Assembly: GCF_003610785.1 (NCBI RefSeq)
Contig: NZ_RAQQ01000012.1
Span: forward strand, 62,001 to 126,000
From: Micromonospora globbae
GTDB taxonomy: Bacteria; Actinomycetota; Actinomycetes; Mycobacteriales; Micromonosporaceae
DNA length: 64,000 nucleotides
Direction: 5' to 3'
The first letter of the stretch is position 1. Each line of letters begins with the position of its first letter. Shown here in pieces: positions 24,747-31,500 of the stretch. A program made the translations under genes and the position numbers. The notes beneath the pieces were generated by a model. It did no database searches. It had not been told where the DNA came from and saw only the letters and a list, made by a program, of their open reading frames with translations.

Positions 24747-25673
24747 TCACGTCGTGTCGGTGGGCAGCGCCTCCAGCTCGAACCGGGCGGCCAGCTGGGG
24801 AAGGATCTGCCACAGCGCGTCCACCGTGCCCTGCCGGTCGCCGCCGGCGTCGTGCATGAGGACGATCGAGCCGGGCCCGACCTGGGACAGGACGGTCGAG
24901 GCGATCTTGCGCGCCCCCGGCGCCTCCCAGTCCGACGGGTCCACGTCCCAGTGCAGCGGCGCCATGCCGAGTGCGCGCGCCGCCGACACCACCGGATAGG
25001 TCCAGGCCCCGCCGGGCTGGCGGTACCAGACGATCGGCGCGTCGGGCACCGCCGCCCGGATCGCCTGGTTGGTGCGGATCAGGTCGGCGCGGATCTGGTC
25101 CGGCGAGCGCTTGCCGAGGGTGACGTCGTGGTTCCAGGAGTGGTTGCAGAGGGTGTGGCCGTCGGCCACGATGGCCTGGACGAGGTCGGGGTGGCTCTGC
25201 GCCATCTCCCCGACCACGCAGAAGGTGGCCCGTACGCCGTGCGAGCGCAGCGCGGCGAGGACCTGGGGCGTGTACCGCGGGTCGGGCCCGTCGTCGAACG
25301 TCAGCGCCACGCGGTCGTCGCCGGTGCGTACGTGCGCGCCGAAGAGGGTCTCGTCGACGGCGTCCCCGGCGCGGTCCGACGCGGTCGGGGAGGGGCTGGC
25401 GGAGCTCCCCTCCTGGCCGGCCTGCTCCGGCCCGGTCGGGTCGGCTGGCGGCTGGTCCGCGTAGTGGCTGCCGTCCAACTGCCCGGTGGCCCCGGTGGCG
25501 CTGTGCCGTGGCCGGTCGGGGATCAGGCTCCGGCCGAGCGCGTACGCCGAGCTGAGCAGCGCGACCGCCACGACGGCGGCCACCACTGCCGCGCGTGCGG
25601 TCGAGCCGGGCCGCAGCAGTGCCCGTAACCGGTCGGTCCGCCAGAGTCCGCCCCCCGTGGCCATCGCACGCAC
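24747..25673 (-). CDS. Polysaccharide deacetylase family protein (membrane-anchored NodB domain)
   Basis: 308 residues. One N-terminal membrane anchor (AAVVAAVVAVALLSSAYAL, about 27-45) is followed by a Pro/Ser/Thr-rich linker and a NodB homology domain: motif 1 TFDDGPDPRYTPQVL near residue 125, motif 2 CNHSWNHDVTL near 175 with the metal-binding His pair, then YRQPGGAWTY and a late HDAGGDR. These enzymes remove acetyl groups from cell-wall glycans outside the membrane. The GTG at 25673 is preferred because AAGGG is 5 nt upstream; the ATG at 25664 is the alternative. It sits between mshD and glnR on one strand. Confidence 0.88.
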   Translation of the reverse strand: MRAMATGGGLWRTDRLRALLRPGSTARAAVVAAVVAVALLSSAYALGRSLIPDRPRHSATGATGQLDGSHYADQPPADPTGPEQAGQEGSSASPSPTASDRAGDAVDETLFGAHVRTGDDRVALTFDDGPDPRYTPQVLAALRSHGVRATFCVVGEMAQSHPDLVQAIVADGHTLCNHSWNHDVTLGKRSPDQIRADLIRTNQAIRAAVPDAPIVWYRQPGGAWTYPVVSAARALGMAPLHWDVDPSDWEAPGARKIASTVLSQVGPGSIVLMHDAGGDRQGTVDALWQILPQLAARFELEALPTDTT

Positions 25674-25778
25674 CGCCGCCCTTCATTCGCAAGCCCGGCG
25701 ATCAGGATAAAGCCGTCTACCTGCGCAAATAGGGCATACAACGAATATCCCCCGAGAGGGGGTGCGGCAACGGGAGAA

Positions 25779-25863
25779 CCGGCGGTCAGACCGGCAGGGC
25801 GGGGCGCCGCCGACGGGCGGACCGGCCGCCGCACACGCTTCGCCGGCGGTCAGACCGGCAGGG
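25779..25863. repeat. 21-bp direct repeat at the 3' end of glnR
   Basis: CCGGCGGTCAGACCGGCAGG plus one G occurs at 25779-25799 and again at 25843-25863, 64 bp apart. The right copy contains the glnR stop codon and last codons; the left copy lies in the spacer downstream. It looks like a small tandem duplication of the gene end. The gap also holds a CCCCC-GAGA-GGGGG hairpin (25749-25762). Confidence 0.7.
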
Positions 25864-26560
25864 GCGCGGGCTCCGCGTCGGGCAGCGGGCGCGACGGCGG
25901 GACCACGAACTTGTAGCCCACCTGGCGTACCGTCCCGATCATCGACTCGTACTCGGAGCCGAGCTTGGCCCGCAGCCGCCGGACGTGCACGTCCACGGTC
26001 CGGGTGCCGCCGAAGTAGTCGTACCCCCAGACCTCGCGCAGGAGCTGGTCCCGGGTGAACACGCGGCCCGGGTGCTGCGCGAGGAACTTCAGCAGCTCGA
26101 ACTCCTTGTAGGTGAGGTCGAGCGGGCGGCCCTTCAGCTTCGCGGCGTACGTGTCCGGGTCGATGGTCAGCTCGCCGGCCCGGATCGAGCCGCCGGCCGC
26201 CACCGCGCTGCTGAGTCGTCCCACCGCGAGCCGCAGCCGCGCCTCCACCTCGGCCGGCCCGGCCGAGGCGAGGATGACGTCGTCGACACCCCAGTCGGCG
26301 TTCAACGCGATGAGCCCGGCCTCGGTGACCACCGCGACCAGCGGCACGCCCAGGCCGGTGGCGTGCAGCATGCGGCAGGTCGCGCGGGCCTCGGTCAGTT
26401 CGGAGCGGGCGTCCACCAGGACGGCGTCGGGGCTCGGGCCGGCGACCAGCGTGCGGACGTCCCGCGGCGCGGTGCGGACCGAGTGGGGCAGCAGGTCGAG
26501 TGCCGGCAGCACGGCGGACGGCTCACCTGCGCGGGCGCTCACCAGCAACAGGATCTCCAC
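25850..26560 (-). CDS. glnR: GlnR, OmpR-type global nitrogen regulator
   Basis: 236 residues from the GTG at 26560, chosen because GGAGG lies 5 nt upstream; the earlier GTG at 26566 would overlap that ribosome site. The degenerate receiver domain (EILLLVSARAGEPSAVLPAL; PDAVLVDARSELTEAR) and winged-helix C-terminus (LTYKEFELLKFLAQHPGRVF; GGTRTVDVHVRRLRAKLG; SMIGTVRQVGYKFV) match GlnR of actinobacteria closely. GlnR is an orphan regulator that activates nitrogen assimilation genes under nitrogen limitation without classical phosphorylation. Neighbouring mshD and lmeA repeat the mycobacterial gene order. Confidence 0.93.
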   Translation of the reverse strand: MEILLLVSARAGEPSAVLPALDLLPHSVRTAPRDVRTLVAGPSPDAVLVDARSELTEARATCRMLHATGLGVPLVAVVTEAGLIALNADWGVDDVILASAGPAEVEARLRLAVGRLSSAVAAGGSIRAGELTIDPDTYAAKLKGRPLDLTYKEFELLKFLAQHPGRVFTRDQLLREVWGYDYFGGTRTVDVHVRRLRAKLGSEYESMIGTVRQVGYKFVVPPSRPLPDAEPAPLPV

Positions 26561-26828
26561 GATCACCTCCGTCCCGGCGGCCCGGAGGGCCGCGCGCGAC
26601 CAGCGGCACTCCGTGTGGAATGCGCTGCATACAACGTGGGTCCCGGCGTCGCTGACGGGCGGGGTAGCGGCTTGAGCGTAACCGATGGGTCGGTCGCCGC
26701 CCGCCGGCCATTTCCCGTTTGTGCACTTTGCCCGCGATCAGGGCTCAGGTTTTAACGTTGCCGAAACCGTGACCCCGCCGGGGCGGGCAGCCCCCCGCGG
26801 CGGGCCGCCGGTCTGGCACGATCGGGGC

Positions 26829-27875
26829 GTGTATCCCTCCACCTCGCCCGAGACCGGCCGTGACCCGTGGTCCGACGGGCCCCGGCCCGGGCCGTCCTAC
26901 GGCCCGCCGCCGGCGCCCCGCAGCGGCTCCGGCGCCGACGACGGTGAACGCCCGGAGCGCGGCCCCCGCCGGGCCCGGCGCGGCGGTGAGCCGGCCCGCC
27001 GACCCGACGTCGAGGTCGCCGCCGAGCCGGACGAGGAGCCGGTGGCACGGGTCGAGGTGCGCCGGCCGCTCGCGCTCGCCGTCGCCGGGTTCTCCGCGCT
27101 GCTCGGTGTCGGCCTGGTGCTCGGGGCGCAGACCTCCGGGCCGGGCCACCGGTTGCCCTTCGCGATCGTCATCGTCGGTGTCCAGCTGCTGTTCGTGCTG
27201 GCCTGGGCGATGGCCATGCGTCCCCCGGCGATGCTGCTGGTCGCGCTGGTCAGCGCCGGGGTGGCCGTGGTCGCCGACGTCGCCGCGGTGCGGTCCGACG
27301 TGGCCGGGCTGGCGCCGCTGGGGTACGCCGCCGCCGGCGGCTTCATCCTCGCCGTGCTCGGCCAACTGGTGCGCCGGGTCGACCGGGTGCGGGTGACCGA
27401 CTCGCTCGGCAGCACCCTGCTGATCGTGGTGGGGGTCGTCGCCTTCGGCACGCTCATCGTGCTGAGCCGGATCCCGGCCGGCACCCAGGCGATCACCGTC
27501 TGCCTGACCGCCAGCGGTGTGGCGCTGACCGTCGCCCGGCTGACCGACGCCGTGGCCCCCTGGCCCCGGCTCGCCCCGCAGGTGCCTCGCGGCGCGGCCG
27601 GCGTGGTCGGCGGCGCGATGCTCGGCACGCTGGTCAGCGCGGTCCTCGGCAGCTACCTGGTCACCCCGTTCACCCCGACGCGCGCCGCCGTCATCGGCCT
27701 CGTGGCGGCCGTCGTCGCCGTGCTGGCCGACCTCGCCGTCGGGTACGCCGAGGCGGGCCGGCTGATGGCCGGCGAGCAGCCGACGATGTGGGTGGCGCGG
27801 CACATGCAGGGTCCCCTCGGCGGGTTCGCGCTGGCCGCCCCGGCGGCGTACGCCATGTGCATGCTGTTCCTCTGA
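26829..27875 (+). CDS. Hypothetical multi-spanning membrane protein
   Basis: 348 residues from the GTG at 26829. The first 75 or so residues are Pro/Arg/Gly-rich and charged, followed by about eight hydrophobic segments (PLALAVAGFSALLGVGLVLG, LPFAIVIVGVQLLFVLAWAM, MLLVALVSAGVAVVADVAAV and later ones). I do not recognise a family motif or catalytic residues. It diverges from glnR with 268 bp between starts and precedes lmeA on the same strand. A CACGAT box, 6 nt before the GTG, resembles a leaderless -10. The frame open further upstream (to 26685) lies in the promoter region. Confidence 0.75.
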   Translation: MYPSTSPETGRDPWSDGPRPGPSYGPPPAPRSGSGADDGERPERGPRRARRGGEPARRPDVEVAAEPDEEPVARVEVRRPLALAVAGFSALLGVGLVLGAQTSGPGHRLPFAIVIVGVQLLFVLAWAMAMRPPAMLLVALVSAGVAVVADVAAVRSDVAGLAPLGYAAAGGFILAVLGQLVRRVDRVRVTDSLGSTLLIVVGVVAFGTLIVLSRIPAGTQAITVCLTASGVALTVARLTDAVAPWPRLAPQVPRGAAGVVGGAMLGTLVSAVLGSYLVTPFTPTRAAVIGLVAAVVAVLADLAVGYAEAGRLMAGEQPTMWVARHMQGPLGGFALAAPAAYAMCMLFL

Positions 27876-27977
27876 ACGTACGGTTGAGCGCGGAAGCGGT
27901 CGGGTACAACCCGGACGCCGCGACGCGGCGGACGGGTGCGGAACGGGCCGCGAGGCGGCGACGGACAGGAGGCGGGC

Positions 27978-28760
27978 GTGGCGCAGGCGGCGTACGAGGA
28001 ACGTCCCCGGCGGCGCGGGCGCAGGGCGCTCGTGGTGCTCGTGGTGCTGCTCCTGCTGCTGGTCGGGCTTCTCGTGGTCGCCGACCGGGTGGCCGTCGGG
28101 GTGGCCGAGCGGGCCATCGCCGACCAGGTCCGGCAGGAGGTCGCGAAGCAGGACGCCCAGTCCTCGCCGCCGGAGGTCGAGGTCGGCGGGTTCCCGTTCC
28201 TGACCCAGGTGCTCGACGGTCGCTACCAGCACATCTCCATCGTGCTGCGCGAGGTGCGCGGCTCGGTGCAGGGTGACGCCATCAGCCTGCCGAGGCTCGA
28301 CATCGACGCCCGCGACGTGCGGGCGTCGCTCGACACGCTCCGTTCCGGGCAGGGCGAGGTGGTCGCGGAGCGGGTGACCGGCACGGGCACCATCAGCTAC
28401 GACAGCCTGGCGGCGCTGCTCGACCGTCCCGGTCTCAAGCTGAGCGAGCAGGGCGGCAAGCTCGCCGTCACCGCGCCGGTGGACTTCCTCGGCCAGACGT
28501 TCACCATCACCGGCACCGCCGACGTGACGGTCGGCGAGCAGGGGAAGGTCAGCCTGCGCTTCGCCGACCTGACCGCCGAGGGCCTGCCCGACGTGCCGCT
28601 GGCCCGTCAACTGCTGACCAACTACGCCCGGTCCATCTCGATCGACGTACCCCTTCCGGAGCTGCCCTTCCAGCTCACCGTGCGCGAGGTCCGCCCGCTG
28701 CCGGAGGGGCTGACGGTCACCGGCGACGCCACGAACGTCCCCATCAACGCGGCCGGCTGA
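27978..28760 (+). CDS. lmeA: LmeA family phospholipid-binding protein (DUF2993)
   Basis: 260 residues from the GTG at 27978, which has AGGAGG 7 nt upstream. An arginine-rich start and one signal-anchor helix (ALVVLVVLLLLLVGLLVVA) precede a DUF2993 domain: ERAIADQVRQEVAKQ, VGGFPFLTQVLDGRYQHI, and a C-terminal PFQLTVREVRPLPEGLTVTG. In mycobacteria LmeA (Rv0817c) binds phospholipid and supports lipomannan maturation, and is encoded near glnR and cysA2 as here. Lipoglycans of Micromonosporaceae may be the related target, which is inference. Confidence 0.82.
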   Translation: MAQAAYEERPRRRGRRALVVLVVLLLLLVGLLVVADRVAVGVAERAIADQVRQEVAKQDAQSSPPEVEVGGFPFLTQVLDGRYQHISIVLREVRGSVQGDAISLPRLDIDARDVRASLDTLRSGQGEVVAERVTGTGTISYDSLAALLDRPGLKLSEQGGKLAVTAPVDFLGQTFTITGTADVTVGEQGKVSLRFADLTAEGLPDVPLARQLLTNYARSISIDVPLPELPFQLTVREVRPLPEGLTVTGDATNVPINAAG

Positions 28761-28863
28761 CGCCCGGGCCGCGGTGTCCGCGGAGGGCCGCCCACGGCCG
28801 CCCCCGCGGGTCGTCGCCGTCCCGGATGCTGGTCGGGCCGGTGGCGCGGAGCACGCTGGCTGG

Positions 28864-28869
28864 TAGGCT
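28864..28869 (+). promoter_or_regulatory. -10 box of the cysteine leader transcript
   Basis: TAGGCT ends 8 nt before the leader ATG, placing transcription start at or just before the start codon and implying leaderless translation of the leader peptide. Confidence 0.6.
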
Positions 28870-28877
28870 CCCTGCTC

Positions 28878-28955
28878 ATGGGGACGCTCCTCACCAAACG
28901 GCGCGCGGTCGACCTGTGCCGCGTGGCCACCTGCCTGTGTCGCCCCGTCATCTGA
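28878..28955 (+). CDS. Cysteine-containing leader peptide upstream of the sulfurtransferase operon
   Basis: A 25-residue ORF starting MGTLLTKRRAVDLCRVATC and ending in LCRPVI, with cysteines at 14, 19 and 21. It belongs to the small actinobacterial putative leader peptides of the form TKRRAVDLCRVATCLCR found before sulfur genes. Polycysteine leader ORFs act as cysteine-responsive attenuators before cysA2-type operons in mycobacteria. Ribosome stalling at Cys codons would change folding of the following RNA, and a CGGCCGC-CTGAC-GCGGCCG hairpin sits 16 nt after the stop. The sulfurtransferase starts 210 bp downstream. The peptide itself probably has no function. Confidence 0.82.
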   Translation: MGTLLTKRRAVDLCRVATCLCRPVI

Positions 28956-28970
28956 CGGCGGGGCTGTCCT

Positions 28971-28989
28971 CGGCCGCCTGACGCGGCCG
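28971..28989 (+). promoter_or_regulatory. Candidate attenuator hairpin after the leader peptide
   Basis: CGGCCGC, loop CTGAC, GCGGCCG: a 7-bp perfect stem between the leader stop and the sulfurtransferase gene. It is suited to be the attenuating structure; no U-tract is visible. The remaining 175 bp to the sulfurtransferase show no gene. Confidence 0.45.
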
Positions 28990-29164
28990 TCCGCACGCAG
29001 GGTCCGCGTACCCTTCGGTGCTTGCACCTCTTCCGCCCGGCAGCGGCGCCGTCGCACGAACCCGTGATCCGTCTCTAACCCAGGGTCCCGCGCGTGGTGC
29101 GACAATCACATATCTCGATCTCCGCGCGCTGGCTCACCGTCCATCCTCACCAGGGAGTGATCTG

Positions 29165-30013
29165 ATGAGTCGCGACACCGCACTCGTCTCGGCCGACTGG
29201 GCCGAGAAGAACCTCGACACCCCGGGCGTCGTCTTCGTCGAGGTCGACGAGGACACCACCGCCTACGACACCGGCCACATCGCCGGTGCCATCAAGCTGG
29301 ACTGGAAGAACGACCTGCAGGACCCGGTGCGCCGGGACTTCGTGAACAAGGCGCAGTTCGAGAAGCTGCTGTCCGAGCGCGGGATCGGCAACGACGACAC
29401 CGTGATCCTGTACGGCGGCAACAACAACTGGTTCGCCGCGTACGCCTACTGGTACTTCAAGCTCTACGGCCACCGCGACGTCAAGCTGCTCGACGGCGGG
29501 CGCAAGAAGTGGGAACTCGACGCCCGGCCGCTGGTCAAGGACGTGGTGACCCGCCCGGCCACGCAGTACGTGGCGCAGGAGCCGGACACCTCGATCCGCG
29601 CGTTCCGCGACGAGGTGGTGGCCGCCATCGGCACGAAGAACCTGGTCGACGTGCGCTCCCCCGACGAGTACGCGGGACGCCTGCTGGCCCCCGCCCACCT
29701 GCCGCAGGAGCAGGCGCAGCGGGGTGGGCACATCCCGACGGCCATCAGCGTGCCGTGGTCGAAGGCGGCCAACGAGGACGGCACCTTCAAGTCCGACGAC
29801 GAGCTGCGCAAGATCTACGCCGACGCGGGGCTCGACGACAGCAAGGAGACCATCGCGTACTGCCGGATCGGCGAGCGCTCCTCGCACACCTGGTTCGTGC
29901 TCCAGGAGCTGCTCGGCCACCGCAACGTGAAGAACTACGACGGCTCCTGGACCGAGTACGGCTCGCTGGTCGGCGTGCCGGTCGCGCTCGGCGACGAGCC
30001 CGGGGAGGCGTGA
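29165..30013 (+). CDS. Thiosulfate sulfurtransferase (rhodanese), CysA2/SseA type
   Basis: 282 residues with two rhodanese domains. The inactive first domain includes DTGHIAGAIKLDWKNDLQD near 36-54. The second has VDVRSPDEYAGR near 163 and the active-site loop AYCRIGERSSHTWFVLQELL, in which Cys at about 234 heads the CRIGERS loop. It transfers a sulfane sulfur from thiosulfate to an acceptor. The gene order with DUF1416 matches mycobacterial cysA2-sseC2. The ATG at 29165 has GGGAGTG upstream. Control by the cysteine leader is likely. Confidence 0.93.
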   Translation: MSRDTALVSADWAEKNLDTPGVVFVEVDEDTTAYDTGHIAGAIKLDWKNDLQDPVRRDFVNKAQFEKLLSERGIGNDDTVILYGGNNNWFAAYAYWYFKLYGHRDVKLLDGGRKKWELDARPLVKDVVTRPATQYVAQEPDTSIRAFRDEVVAAIGTKNLVDVRSPDEYAGRLLAPAHLPQEQAQRGGHIPTAISVPWSKAANEDGTFKSDDELRKIYADAGLDDSKETIAYCRIGERSSHTWFVLQELLGHRNVKNYDGSWTEYGSLVGVPVALGDEPGEA

Positions 30014-30014
30014 C

Positions 30015-30338
30015 ATGACCGCTCCCACCGCCGCGGGCTGCGCCGCCCCCGACCAGGCCGCGCCGCTGCCGGCCGGCCTGGACCTCGAGAAGGAGACCGT
30101 CATCAGCGGCATCGTCCGCTCCGCCGAGGGCGAGGTCGTGCCGGGCGCGTACGTCCGGCTGCTCGACTCCAGCGGTGAGTTCACCGCGGAGGTCGTCACC
30201 TCGGCGGCCGGGCAGTTCCGGTTCTTCGCGGCGCCGGGCAGCTGGACGCTGCGCGCGCTCTCCCGGCACGGCAACGGCGACACCGCCGTGACCGCCGGCC
30301 GGGGCATCAACGAGGTGTCCGTCACCGTCGCCGCCTGA
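30015..30338 (+). CDS. DUF1416 domain protein, SseC-like
   Basis: 107 residues of a DUF1416 beta-sandwich protein: GCAAPDQAAPLPAGLDLEKE, then TVISGIVRSAEGEVVPGAYV and LLDSSGEFTAEVVTSAAG. The ATG follows the sulfurtransferase stop by one base, so they are co-translated. The family is nearly always paired with a CysA2-type rhodanese in actinobacteria (sseC in mycobacteria); its role in sulfur transfer is unproven. A single early cysteine is present. A strong hairpin follows its stop. Confidence 0.92.
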   Translation: MTAPTAAGCAAPDQAAPLPAGLDLEKETVISGIVRSAEGEVVPGAYVRLLDSSGEFTAEVVTSAAGQFRFFAAPGSWTLRALSRHGNGDTAVTAGRGINEVSVTVAA

Positions 30339-30354
30339 CCCACGCTCTGATCGT

Positions 30355-30389
30355 CCGGGGCCGCCCGTCCACCCGACGGGCGGCCCCGG
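30355..30389 (+). terminator. Terminator of the sulfurtransferase-DUF1416 operon
   Basis: CCGGGGCCGCCCGTC, loop CACCC, GACGGGCGGCCCCGG: a perfect 15-bp stem 17 nt after the DUF1416 stop. Confidence 0.85.
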
Positions 30390-30491
30390 CCGCGTCCGGG
30401 CGGCGGCGCCGCCATCCGCAGGGTGAGACCGACCGCGGGCGGGCGTGGGTGCGGGTCGGGGCGGTCGGGCCCGGCGTGTCACGATGGCCGG

Positions 30492-31334
30492 GTGAGCGGT
30501 GGTGTGCAGACGGGGTACGTCCCGCAGACCGGTCCCGGCGCGCCCGCACCCACCCGGCGTCCGTGGCTGATCGTCGCGACCGTCGCCTGGGCGCTGCTGC
30601 TCGCGCTGCTGGTCTGGATCTCCGTCCGCGACGACCCGCCCACGGTGCGGGAACAGCGCACGATCGCCGAGGCCGGCCCGGTCGTCGACCGGGCGGCGGG
30701 CGAGCTGGTCGCGGCCGGCGGCACCGCCCTCCTGGAGCTGACCCCGGCGCGGGTCGAGCGCGGCTGCCGGGTCACCCCGTTCGCCGCCGGCGCGGTCCTG
30801 ACCCGGCACGTGTGGCTGGCCGCCGCCGGGGGCGGCGAGCGGGATCTGCTGGAGGGCGTCGCCGACCGGCTGCCGGCGGACTGGCGGGCCGGGGTGCGGA
30901 TGACGACCGACGGGCTGCGGCTGCGCGCCGACGCCGGCGAGTTCGTGACCGTGACGGGGCGGCCCGTCGGCGACGGCCGGGTCCGGCTGACCGTCGACAC
31001 GGGCTGCCGGCCGGTCGGCGCCGGCTACACGCCCGCCCCCGCGGCGGCCGGCCCGGAGGCGGGCGTACTCGCCGACGCGCTGCGCGCCCTCGACCGCCCC
31101 GACGACCCGGCCCCCGAGGTGGTGACCGCCCCCTGTCCCGGTGGCGGCGTCGCCCGGACCGTACGCGCCGCGGTCGGCCTCGACCCCGGCGCCCTCGCCC
31201 CGCTCGCCGCGGACGGCCCGATCCTCGACGGCCCCGAGGCGTACGCGTACCGCGCCGGCTCGGTCACCGTCCTCGCCGACACGACGGCAGACGACCCCCA
31301 CCTGGCAGCCACCACCCCCTGCCCCCACCCCTGA
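30492..31334 (+). CDS. Hypothetical membrane-anchored protein
   Basis: 280 residues from the GTG at 30492. A short Pro/Gly-rich N-terminus leads to one membrane helix (PWLIVATVAWALLLALLVWI, about 22-41). The rest is an extracytoplasmic domain with spaced cysteines (RGCRVTPF, DTGCRPVG, TAPCPGGG, TTPCPHP) that could form disulfides. I do not recognise a family. It lies between the sulfurtransferase operon and repeat 31394. Codon usage is typical of the window. Confidence 0.75.
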   Translation: MSGGVQTGYVPQTGPGAPAPTRRPWLIVATVAWALLLALLVWISVRDDPPTVREQRTIAEAGPVVDRAAGELVAAGGTALLELTPARVERGCRVTPFAAGAVLTRHVWLAAAGGGERDLLEGVADRLPADWRAGVRMTTDGLRLRADAGEFVTVTGRPVGDGRVRLTVDTGCRPVGAGYTPAPAAAGPEAGVLADALRALDRPDDPAPEVVTAPCPGGGVARTVRAAVGLDPGALAPLAADGPILDGPEAYAYRAGSVTVLADTTADDPHLAATTPCPHP

Positions 31335-31393
31335 CCCACCCCGCCCGGTCCCCGTCCCCGGCCCCGCCCGCGGCTCCGTCCCGGCGGTCTCGG

Positions 31394-31459
31394 CCCGTTG
31401 ATCATGAGGTTATTGCCGCCTGCTCGGCGTGTCGTGGCGATAACTCCATGATCAACGGG
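31394..31459. repeat. Intergenic 24-bp-arm palindrome between convergent genes
   Basis: A left arm starting CCCGTTGATCATG (31394-31417) is matched by a right arm (31436-31459) ending CATGATCAACGGG, with 21 of 24 positions complementary and two of the three others forming G-U pairs. An 18-nt loop separates them. It lies between the stops of the hypothetical protein and the debranching-type enzyme. It resembles a mobile or REP-like intergenic element, different in sequence from copies A and B, and may terminate transcription both ways. Confidence 0.7.
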
Positions 31460-31500
31460 CCAGGCGGGGAACGGCGCGGGGACGGGTGGGGGCGGGTGGG

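Noticed and set aside
25749..25762. CCCCC-GAGA-GGGGG hairpin as glnR terminator
   Set aside because: The stem is only 5 bp and is not followed by a U-tract. It is too weak to call a terminator on its own.
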